This document shows, piece by piece, positions 48,279-59,454 of a DNA stretch of 64,000 nt. How positions within the stretch are numbered: position 1 is the first letter of the stretch; each line of letters begins with the position of its first letter. The stretch is taken from assembly GCF_008831285.2 (NCBI RefSeq), contig NC_045147.1, forward strand, positions 20,092,581 to 20,156,580, written 5' to 3'. Position numbers and translations under genes: made by a program. Source of the DNA: Nymphaea colorata. Its lineage: Eukaryota; Streptophyta; Magnoliopsida; Nymphaeales; Nymphaeaceae. Under the pieces are notes generated by a model that ran no database searches, was not told the origin of the DNA, and saw only the letters and a list, made by a program, of their open reading frames with translations.

Positions 48279-51200
48279 ATGAAGAAGAGACGAAGGGCTG
48301 CAGTGGTGGTACTGGGCGATCTGGGGCGTAGCCCGCGGATGCAATACCATGCATTATCCCTCGCTTGCCAGGTTATTCTACCCCCCCAGCGTACCGTCAT
48401 TCGTGTGCGCTGTCTTGCGTATTCGTGTGCTTGTTTATCACAAGAGAGAGAGAGAGAGAGAGAGGGAGAGGACAAACGTTTGGCACTTAGTATATAGTTT
48501 GGATATCGGTAAGGTCTTTATTTAATTATTTGTTTTTTGATGTTTCTGCAGACTGGCTTGGAGGTTGATATAGTTGCTTATGGAGGTATCCTTTGGGCCG
48601 CTTATGTGTGGGGTGTTTGCTTCCTGTAATAAGTTCTTCGCTCGGTTGTTGAACTAGATTTGGGTTTTCTTTTTCGTTCATGCTCAAAACGACAATATGA
48701 ATGCAAATTTCCGTCACATTTTTCTTATTTTTTTATAATTCCGATTCAAATGCTACAGTTTTGCTATCATTTTTGTAGATATGATTATTTTCCCTAATTT
48801 GACATCTAAATGTTTCAATTCGTTTTTGTCGTTTATATATTTTTATGGTCGTTTTTATATGTTGCCTATGCATAGATATGGTCGTTTAACTTGTTGCTTT
48901 CCTTGTGGTGGTGTTATATGACAGGTAGTGATCCCCACCGTGCTCTTTTGGACAATCCATCCATTCATATTCACAAAATGGTACCTATCATTTCGTTTTG
49001 AAGCTTGTAATTGCTAGTTGTTCTAGTAAAACATTAGTTAATTTTCACTGCGATCACTTAATTCACGTCTCTCTCCTTTTGACAGAATCAAACCTTCCAA
49101 TGGGGCTTCCCTAAGGTTTTGCGTTTATTGATGCTTCCACTGAAGGCATTAATACAGTTTATGACGCTGCTTTGGTTTGTCTGTGTCAAAATTCCTTCTC
49201 CTGATGTCTTCATTGTGCAGGTGAGTATTTTTATACCCATGCCTTTTACTTGCATATTTTGGATAATATCTTCCACTGATAAATCTCAGGTCTAGCTTTG
49301 TCAATCTCAACCCTCATTCTTTTTTGATAGTACAAACATTGGTACCTAAACTTGCAATTGGCTGGGATAAGAATTAACTATTAACAGTTGTAGGATTTAA
49401 TTGATTCATGGAGATTTTTTTGTTTTATATTGTGTAAATGGTTAGTTTGCATACTTGCAGTCAGTTTTTCATTTCTGTGGTTTCTTTCATTTGCAGAATC
49501 CACCTTCAGTTCCTACTTTGATTGTTGTGAAATTTGCTAGCTGGTTGAGGCGTTCTGCTTATGTAATTGATTGGCACAATTTTGGATACACTCTGCTTGG
49601 CTTGTCTTTAGGGAGAAACCATGTCTTGGTGAGGATTTATCATTGGTATGTGATTAACTTCAACGGTAAAGGCTGTTGTAGTTTGCACAGAATTTGTAGC
49701 TTAGTGTTGTTATAGACATATCAGTTATTGTCCCTTTGGTCTCAAGGTTTGAGATGCATTATGGGAGGATGGCTCATGGATCCTTGTGTGTCACAAAAGC
49801 TATGCAACATGAATTGGCTCAGAATTGGGGGATAAGGTAATTTGATCTTTTTCCATTTTGACAACCTGGTGGGTTTCATGAAAATTACTCAACACTATTA
49901 GTATCAGCACACACACAACCAGCACATTTTTTAGCTGTGCCTTTAAGTTAGGATCCAATGCAGGCTCATCCAATGATCAGCGATTGGTGCAAATTGGCCA
50001 TTCCAGCCTGTCTCACCAGTCTCTTAAAATAATAACGATAGCAATTATTTATTTTTTTAAATTATTAAGAAACAAGTGCTTCATGCCAATTTGATATGAC
50101 CAATGCAGGCTGATTCTCTGTGCTTTTCTCTAAAACAATTCACCTTAAATACTGATACAGGCATCTTTGGTTTATTTTTATTTTGGGCTTAGCTTCCATT
50201 CTCACAAGGAAGCAAATGAAAACAGGTCTTATTTGATCTAATCTATATATGTTCTCTATGTTGAAATTATTGTTTGGCTTACCTTCCCCAGAGCAACAGT
50301 TCTTTATGATCAACCTCCTGAATTTTTTCGACCAGCTACTCTACACGAAAAGCATGAGGTAAGTGTTCTATCTTTAACCATTTAAGGGAGTCCACTTCAA
50401 ATGAGATGATGTGGTATGATGTGAGAGAATTTTTAGTTGTTCTGCAGACTACAAAAGGATATCAATCATCCAGTTGGAATCAGTGATTGTATAACTGCAG
50501 ATGATCCAGGTAGGTGAAAAATAGTAGGCTATTTCGATCCATCATAGACTTTCAAATGAACGATTTTCAATTTCATTTGTTACTTACAATGTAAGATGTG
50601 CCTTTTCCAGGTCCTGCTAACGTGGTTGGTATGACTGAAGGACCAATATGCAAGGTGGCTAGTTCTCCTATAACATGTACTAGTTTTACGACCCAGAATA
50701 ATGGCAATATCTACTTGAATAGGAACAGGCCAGCCCTCATCATAAGCAGTACCAGCTGGTAAAATATTTCAACATATTCTAATTTGTTAATATGTATGCT
50801 TTTAAATGTAAAAATGTCTTCTGAGCCTTGGGCAATTATTTGTCTGTAGTTTTTTAATTTTTTTTTATTAAACATCATTTTTTATATGTATTTGTGGATT
50901 ATTATATTATATTCTTATAATCATCAAGTTAGCTAGTTTTCTTGATGGAAGATTATGGCACTTCATTTGTGGTTTGATGCTTTACGTTTACAACATTTTG
51001 AGTCCTAAATGGTCAATATGTGTGCTAGCTATTTTAAGTGGAATTGGTAGATGCACCAAATGACACATGCTGCTCCAGTGTACCTACAATTTGCTTATGA
51101 AATCACTAACATAATATGATAGTCACATGCAAAAATTTGATATATAAGAATGTTAAATTTACCTTTTCAATTTAGTCCTCTCATATTGCTGTATTTTTAT

Positions 51201-54200
51201 GCTTTCCACCACTATGTTCTTGTCGGACCTCCTGCAAATTAAGTTTCTTGATGGTATGGACGTTAACAGGACGCCTGACGAGGATTTCAGTATGCTTCTA
51301 GAAGCAGCAGTGATGTATGATAGGCGTGTGGCAGCAATCCTAAATGAACATGACTCAACTGGAAATGAGGAAGTCTGGAAGCATATGTCCCAAGGAAAAG
51401 AGTATTTGTATCCTAGACTATTGTTCATCATTACTGGTAACCAACATTTCGTGTTATGATATTCATAGATTGGTGCCTCATTTGGCTACATTTAACTGAA
51501 CTTTGTGATTGCCTTTTTCTTTAAGGTAAGGGGCCAGATAGGGAGAAATATGAACAGAAGATTAGGAAGTTACATCTGAAACGTGTGGCATTTCGTACAA
51601 TGTGGCTATCAGCTGAGGATTACCCATTGCTGCTTGGTAATTGTTTGCTCATATCTGCATACTTGGACCTTTCATTATGAATCTAAAGTGTAGTTTGAAG
51701 GTTTCAACTGCTACTTGCTTTGGGTAGGTTCAGCAGATTTGGGTGTCTGCTTGCATACTTCATCATCAGGGTTGGATCTCCCAATGAAGGTAGTGCCAAA
51801 CTTTGTAGCAAAAAAGGTTTTTGTATAAACAACTTTTTGCCAGCTTTGCTGTTTTCATGTGTTTAGGTTGTTGATATGTTTGGATGCGGACTACCTGTTT
51901 GCGCTGTATCATATTCATGGTACTGTTACATTGCATCTGCTTAGTTTGAACCCTTTTTTGCACAAGTTGGATGGTTTTTCGTTGCTTGTTTATGCTTATC
52001 CTGTAAGAATTGGTTATTGTCAACTGAGAATTTTTCTTTCTTGATTGCAAGAAGTATCAAGGAACTTGTCAAAGTTGAAAAAAATGGACTACTCTTTGCA
52101 TCATCTTCTGAGCTTGCTGATGAACTCCTGGTAAGTTTAATTGATTCACATTTATTTTTCCTTTGGGATCCACAAGTTTCTGTACGCACTTGAGGTGTCT
52201 GATCAACTACTAATAAGTTTGAGATTAGTGCCACATGTTTGCTTGAATCCAACATTTTTTTTTCTCATTCTGCACTGATATCATGCATGCACTTTAGTTG
52301 TTCGAATTTAGAAGAATATTTAGATTGTACACTTCAATTTAGTTGCCACCGTTGTGTTCATGATACTGAAACCATCAGGTGAAACAAGGATTGATACTAA
52401 TGAAAATTGTTATGTTCATAAAGGTCTGTGATTGTCCTAAATAATGACTGCTCTCTCCCTCTCTCTGTGTTGACCATGCAAATTTCTGGAGTTGGAGAAT
52501 CTGAGGATTGACGGGGCAGAATAAAACTTAAATTACAGATTCATCTAAACAGAAAATAGAGGTTCTATGGAAATTATAATTTTGTCCTTCAGCTGCCCAA
52601 CTATTATCCTTTGGTTGGTGGTGATCAATTTGAGTCGGATTGTAGTATAACTTACCTTGCTTGCCTGAGAAATTTGAGTTGAGGCTGAACTGACTTTCCT
52701 ATGGACTCTTGTGAAAGCCTGTTGGGAGCTCTGGTGAGATGGCCATGAAATAGACAAAAAGGAGGTTGTGCAAAAGCAAAAAGTCAATCATCCAGAACAA
52801 GTTAAATTGTTAATAATTAAATGGCCATTTTTATCCCAAATAATGGATTAGATTTGAAGGGAGTGAAAAGAAATAGAAACAAAAGAGGAAAATGAGAAAA
52901 TGATAAGGCACAATGAGATGGACAAGACAAACCATAATGGAAGGTGCTTTGGTAAGTTTGGATGGATATTCTAGAGTATTGTCTTCTATGTAACATGGTG
53001 GCACTTTTCAGGTGCACCTGTTTGCACTGCACCTTTTCGTCCTTTAAACTGATTATTTTATCCTCATCTCAGCTGGAAAGTTATCATAAAAAATATATAT
53101 ATGAAAAGCAGATTCGATAGAACCCGCTTTGGCTTGATCAAATCCTGTCTGGCTGTTGGTCAGGCTGTCACTCTCACCTCCCTCCTCTCTCTCAGGCCTT
53201 GGCCTCCTGCTTCACCAGTAATCTTGAGCGCTTCTCCATCTGGTGAGCTGCTTTCTCTTGCAGGTTCCTTTTTCCATAGAGCCCCAGCTCCCTTTGGCTT
53301 GATCAGGACCCGTCTCTCTCTCTCTCTCTCTCACTTCCCTCCTCTTCCTCAGCCCGCTTTCTACCAGCTTCCTCTTCCAGCAATGACCAACAGCAACAGG
53401 TGACAGGAACTGATGATTTCCATTCTCCTTCTCTTGCCTACCTCCTTTTTTGAGTGAAAACTGGTTGCTATACAAATCGGTGTGGTGCCAAATAAAAAAG
53501 AAATGCCGATCTCAGTGACTGCGCAAGTCAGGCACTCCCAACTTCTGATCTCGGCGGCTCAGCATTTTAAGTGGCAACCATCTCTCTCTCTCTCACTGCT
53601 GCTCCCACTGCAGTTTCAGTATCTCTCTCTTCCACTGATCTCTCTCCCACAATGACCTCACACTCACAGTAGCTTCAAAATTGCCTTTAGTATGTCCGTT
53701 TCTTATATATAATCTGTTTTATATTATGATCTATTGGAAACAGATAACCTGTCTTAGGACTTATCTATTATGGTCCATTTAGCTTTAATTTGCTTGCCAA
53801 TGAACCTGTTTTAGCTTTTATATTCACTGTTTTACATAACATTTTAGACTTATCTTTTACATGTTCCGTTCTATATAAGGTGTTTTATTAATATGACATG
53901 TCTTATATTCTGTTCTTGTTTTAGCTTTAACCTGTTTGCTATGAAGTTGCTTTAGCTGACATGTAAATAATAAATATAATCTGTTTTATACCTAAGTTTA
54001 TAAAATGTCCTGTATATCTGGTTAGTTGTTAATTTTTTTTTTCTTTGGAAGCAAATTTTGTGTTATATATATAATATATACACCTTTGCTGTACCTGCAC
54101 CCAATTTTTTTTTTTTTTTCTAACTAGCCACATCTGCATCCAAGCTTTTAGATAATATGCTGTGCCTGCACCAACACCTGCACTTGTGTAACATAGATTG

Positions 54201-55258
54201 TCTTTGGTCTTGCTTTAAATTTCAATGTTTTTCTTTTGGTACCCTTCAATTAGTCAATATCCTTTGAAATGTTATACACAAAGCTTAGCCTGTTTAAGAG
54301 TCTTCCTTGAATCTTTCTGGGTGGTGGCAATTTTCAGTATTACTAGAAAGGAATGATAAATAGGTTTAAATTTTTATGGAAGCATGCTCAAGTGCAGGAT
54401 ACTATTCTGAAATGTCATAATAATATTCTGAAAATCTCTTATCTAGCATGCATGATACTGCTTTCTTGGTTTGCCTGAAGAGCCGTGGTCAATGTTCACT
54501 CCTTATTGGTGCAAAGTTGCCAACTGAAGAAATAAAAAGAAAAATCTAATTAAATATTTTATCTGAAAATCATCGTCATGTTTCTCAAACTAAAAAGAGA
54601 AAAAAAGGCCCGTTTGAGGTGCTTCACAATTCATCAAGGTGATTTTTTGCGTTTTTGTTTTGTGATTCTTATATGAACTGCAACTTTTGAGTTCCATGCT
54701 AGGTTGGTTGCAGCAATACTTGTGTGTCTCATTAGTCATTACAATTAGTCTATTACGTGCATAGTTTTTTATATTTCCTTTTTCGTGACTATTAGATGTT
54801 TAAAACAATCTTAAAAAAAGATGTGCTGTTGTGATTATCTGGCCTCCACTATCATTGTTAGTTCCTTCTGTACCAATCATCCATTGTTTAAAATTTTCAA
54901 CTTCTGTATATTATGTGGTAGGACACAAATTGGAGAGGATATCTTTACTCACGTTTGAGGTTTATACTTTATATACACTTTTCTAACAAAATTTCCTACT
55001 TTGTACTACATCAAGTAAATGTTCCAAGTTTAAACTGTGCAGATGCTATTTAAGGGATTTCCAGACAGTTGTGATGCCCTAATCTCATTAAAAAACGGTG
55101 CATTAGAAACCGGAGCTACTGCTAAATGGACTACAGAGTGGAGAGAACATGCCATGCCTCTCATAACCAGGGTAAATTATTTTTTATTTTTATATGGTCT
55201 TTGACGACTTGATTAGTCTTGTTGTTAGTTGGTCCATGGTCATGCACTGACACACAGA

Positions 55259-55297
<39 letters not shown>

Positions 55298-55477
55298 GTT
55301 TAAGCCCACTTTCAAAGCATGTTGAAATTTTATAGTTAAATTTCTGCTGACTGAGTTTAGTTTACGTTAGAGTGAGAGAGAGGTGTTTAAGCCACTTTCA
55401 AAGCATGTCGAAATTTTGTAGTTTAATTTCTGCTGACTGAGTTTACTTTACGTTTATTGAAGGTGATTGGCGAATAG
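48279..55477 (+). CDS. TUN: TURAN / ALG1-like glycosyltransferase
   Basis: Sixteen coding exons: 48279-48371, 48552-48585, 48925-48980, 49086-49220, 49497-49645, 49747-49836, 50292-50358, 50437-50509, 50611-50758, 51270-51436, 51526-51636, 51728-51789, 51867-51919, 52055-52130, 55043-55171 and 55463-55477. They give 485 residues; Arabidopsis TURAN is about 465. The family is related to ALG1, the mannosyltransferase starting lipid-linked oligosaccharide assembly at the ER; TURAN is needed for pollen-tube reception and N-glycosylation. Blocks seen are [20 protein letters not shown] at the N-terminus, a hydrophobic stretch about residues 72-100 (membrane association), [94 protein letters not shown], and [20 protein letters not shown]. 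The last two contain the nucleotide-sugar side. The final exon codes only four residues (VIGE) before the stop. Intron 14 is 2.9 kb. Confidence 0.93.
48441..48469. repeat. (GA)n microsatellite in TURAN intron 1
   Basis: A run of about 26 bases of GA repeats follows exon 1 by 70 bases. No function is apparent. Confidence 0.9.
52131..55042 (+). other. TURAN intron 14 (2.9 kb)
   Basis: No gene is recognised. A CT-rich section at 53120-53660 contains two related blocks sharing TTTGGCTTGATCA (about 53128 and 53292), each followed by CT-rich sequence, which looks like an old internal duplication. The part at 53690-54010 has many decayed CTGTTTTATATT/CCTGTTTTAGCTTT motifs reminiscent of the 38.9-kb array. 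T-runs lie at 54032-54041 and 54106-54119. Confidence 0.6.
55256..55296. repeat. (GA)n microsatellite in TURAN intron 15
   Basis: An almost pure GA run of about 40 bases is placed directly before the first copy of the duplicated block that starts at 55293. Confidence 0.95.
55293..55456. repeat. About 87-bp tandem duplication in TURAN intron 15
   Basis: Copies begin GAGGTGTTTAAGCC at 55293 and 55380 and both run through CTGCTGACTGAGTTTA and a TTTACGTT end. The second copy ends just before the acceptor of the last coding exon (55461-55462). A handful of differences separate them. Confidence 0.9.
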
Positions 55478-58400
55478 AAATATGTTGCTTGCCGTGGAGT
55501 AGGTAAAGAAACATTTCAGTTGAAGATCTATAAATGGCACGTCTAGAACTCGGCCTTTGGTGTTTGATAATCAAAGAAATGAGTATCTACAGAGCAGCCG
55601 AGGCTACGGGAGTGCTCTACCATTGTTAAATTTATGTTGATAACTCGATGTTCCTCAACAGACTGCACAAATATTGAGCGCAAAAAATCTGATCTTGTCG
55701 TATTAAATATCGGTGTGGCTTTTTAGCTCTCCCTCTCCCTCTCTCTTTCTGTCTGAGCTTCGTTAATGGATGGATGCGAATGCTGTTCATCCTGGAATGC
55801 AGTCTATGCGTTCGCATCACTCCCCCACGTCCAGCGTAAGAAACGTCATGACAGGTAGTGAATAGCAATGAGTTTTAAGGGTTGGCACCTTCGATGATTA
55901 CGGTGCCCAGCAAACGTAGATTATCTTTCAAGTCTCCAACGTTTCACGTCTTCAGCTGTCAATGGCTTTCTTTTCCTTTTTCCAATTCAAGCTCGAGGGA
56001 AGGCCCCCAGCCTCGTCCTTTATTAGAGAGGCATGAAAAATCATATTATAAAGACTTCCAAGATCGGTTCAACTGGCTTGTATTTCCATTTCCACCGTTA
56101 TCTTGAGTCACTTAGAGTAGGCATCGATCTGTCTCAAACACAGTTCTCATTCTTACCGTCGTTTATAAAATAAACAAACAAGATCCACGAACTCGCACAC
56201 TTGGTATTTCTTAATGTGCTGCCTTCATTACGAACTCATGTTGGACTCCCACTTTCTTCCCACCATCAATTTCAAAAGACTTGGTTGCGAAATCTTACTG
56301 GCTCTCGTGATTAGATCCGTGGGCAATTTCTGTGCTTTGAAGCGAGTTCAGGCCACCAAGCAGCACAACAATAGTATAAGAAAGCTCGGCCAATAAGGTA
56401 GATTATAGAGATGTGACCTTTTGCACTTCACACTCGTCACGTTCCTCTCCTACCCCTTGCTCGTCACTTGTAATGGTTATTTTATAAATATCTTATTTCT
56501 ATCTTTATGTATGTTTACGTGCGTTTTCAAACATTTATATTTTATTGTAAGAAGATCCATAATTTTTCAAGATACTATGAGATTAAAATGGTCGACTTTG
56601 AATTAGGATTCGGAATCAGGAAAACTTTTTCAAGAGTGCCTACGGCTACGAACATCCCTTCCGTGAACCCTTCGAGATCGAATTTCTTAGACATGATCGA
56701 TGCTTTTGCCCCATGTAAAAGCGCTATATAGCGGCCAGGTGTGCTTCAAAAACCGTGGAATCAAACAATGCGGGCACTTAGAATTTGACGGATGGAGAAT
56801 TAAATGTTCTATTTGACTTGTAGCGTAATAAAATTAATTAACTGTCGCTTTTCTTTTGTGATGTGACTTGTCAATTTATGAAATGCCTAGGCGCTACTTC
56901 TTCCATGTAGCGATTTGAAAATACCAACCCACAGCTAAAGATTATTATGTCAGATTCTTTTTGCCTTCTTTTTTCTTTTTTTAATTTTGTGAATTAAAAC
57001 AAAATAAAAATTGAAAAAAATAAACCAACAAGAAACTGTAAAGGCTTTGTATCTTACTGCACTAGTGATATGGACCAATAGTAATATTATACAAAATAAT
57101 ATAGTTTCGACGCCTCCTTTACCAGCAGATATGTATTACACCGCAACCACATTGACAAGCTGAATTTTTAAATATATCTCCACAGGCCTTATTAATGTTG
57201 GGTAAGTGTTTAGAAGCAGGCCTAATCTCAGTGAGCTGGTTTTGTTTCTCCCTCTCTTTATATATATATATATATATATACACGTGTGTGTGTTTAGAGA
57301 GAGAGAAAAAGCGTGGTAAATGTCAAACCGATTAGGTAAAAAATAAAAACTAAACATATTACAAATAATTATTGAAGTGCTTCTTATATAATCCAACTAT
57401 ATTAATATGATCTTGAGAGTGATTTGATAAGGAACATACATTAAGTTAGTCTTTTTTACATTATAATCATGTTTTTTTAATAAAAAAAAATGAACAGCTT
57501 TTATGGCATCAAAATGTTGATAGCAGAAAAACAATTTTTTTTTTTACAAAAATAACTTGAATTAAAGAACATGTTAGAGTATATGATATACGTGTGTGTG
57601 CCAAAATCCTGTGTGTTGATTGAACTTTACCGGTGTAACAAAAAACAACAAAAATCAACGTCGATCATGTCATAAAATTTCAATCATCATTATTGTCGTT
57701 TTAATATGCAAATTCAAACAGATGGACCACGTTAATGTATATATATATATATATGGCAGCCCATTGAACGGTCCTAATGCTGGGCAGCCAAATGTAAGGA
57801 ATCTGCTTAATTTTTTTTCACTTACGACACAGGGGATGCACTGTTTACCTTCCTGCTGTGGCCGCTTAAGCTGTTATTATTATTATTTTTGTTTGTTTAA
57901 CATGAGTATGATTTCTTGCGTGGCCTCTTAATTATTTAGTGACATTATTTATAGAAAGTTAAGAAGACCCCATTTATTGGGTTTGTGAAACTAATACAGC
58001 TCTTGAAAGCAAAATATTAAAATGAAAAACAATCGTTATATTGCAATAAGAGAACTGAAATCTGCGGGATGCTCGATGTTGAGAGATGTTTAAAAATGAA
58101 AAACAATTTACTAAAAAACTAAGGCTATAAGAATATTAACGATACAACAATGTTCCGTAATTGTTTCGCAATGGTTTATGGTGCTTTGAACAATAAACTT
58201 TAATTTTTAATCATCTAGCAATATCTATCACCACAGATATTTGAATCCTCTTATAAGATATCAAGTGTTAATTATCCAATACAAGATTTGAAATATCAGT
58301 TTTTTGGTTTTATTAAATGTTTTGAAATATTTTATCGACTATTTTTAAATAAATGAAAAATAGAGCAATCCATATTGGCCAAAACGCTTGTCCAGATGGA

Positions 58401-59454
58401 TATGGACAACACTACTGGACTCAACGGCTTCTTCACGGGAAAGAAAAAAAAAAGGGGGGAAAGGTCGAGCACCTACAAGTCCAACGTTTTTCACGCGCAC
58501 TTCGGCAAAGACAAGGGAAAAGCTATACCGTGAATGATGTTCCGTGTTTGATAACAAGCCCTTGGATCGGTGGAGTGAGTTTTTGTTGAGTGTTGACACA
58601 AGAATGACAGCTTTTGGAAGAACAAAATAATCATTTTTTCCTGCAAGTTCAACTGCTCCTATTTATGATCGTTTCCTTCAATAAAGCAAAAGTTTTGGAG
58701 GCTTCAAGTCTTTCACTTGAATAAACTAATCCATAGTTTCAGATTCGAAGCCAAAGCAACGATTTGCTAGCAAGAGTTTAAAATCTTCGAGTTGGAAGGA
58801 CGATATGTGATTCCAAGGTCTGACCTGAAAATCGGCACCGTGAAGACATGCACAGGATGTTAAGAACAGATGCCCGATGCATAGGAAGGTCCAAGGCTAT
58901 ATAAGAAACTCTTTTCAGATGCGAGCGGGGAATGAGCTTCGATGGCAATCTTAGGAGCACCATTTTTGTGATTTGATTCTCAGGGGCCGCTCGCTTGCGT
59001 CTCGCCATCGGACCCAGATCGAGCCGAGCGACGGGTTCACGCTTCACACGCATCAGCACCGTTCACGGGGCGTGAGATTCATCGGATCGTCCATCTCCCA
59101 TCTTCTCTTCCTGCTTGGTTCTGATCCTAGAGCTCCATCTCCCTCTAGGCTCTCCAATCTCCCCTTCTTTCTATCTTCTGCTTTTACGGGTGGATCTGTT
59201 TATGACTTCTAGGCTTTAGCCATCTGATTGATTGATAGGCGTCGTCGTCTCTCTTGAAATCAAGAAGAGGATCGATCTTCTGTTCTGGTCCCTTCTCTCT
59301 CGTGTGGACTGATTTTGGTTCTCTGTTATACCATGTTCCTATGATGGTTAGATCTGGTTCGCCTTTAAATTTAATCGCCTAATTGGTTGAAACCCGTCTT
59401 TATTTTTTGGTGAAATCGGAGAAGGGGATCGGATTTTTCCGGCTTACTGTGAAC
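55478..59454. other. Intergenic: TURAN 3' flank and SNX2 upstream region
   Basis: No gene is recognised in 4 kb. It includes dinucleotide tracts at 57259-57294 (TA then GTGT) and 57738-57754 (TA), and AT-rich sequence. From about 58930 the sequence becomes GC-richer. The CT-rich part at 59090-59320 is probably the SNX2 5' UTR and proximal promoter, possibly with a leader intron. Confidence 0.5.

Noticed and set aside
53101-53403. 100-codon plus-strand frame in TURAN intron 14
   Set aside because: A CT-rich repeat makes a Ser/Leu/Pro-rich reading with no homologue and no splice-compatible role in TURAN.
59383-59454. SNX2 start at 59383
   Set aside because: That codon is TTG, and the known SNX2 N-terminus begins at the ATG at 59455.
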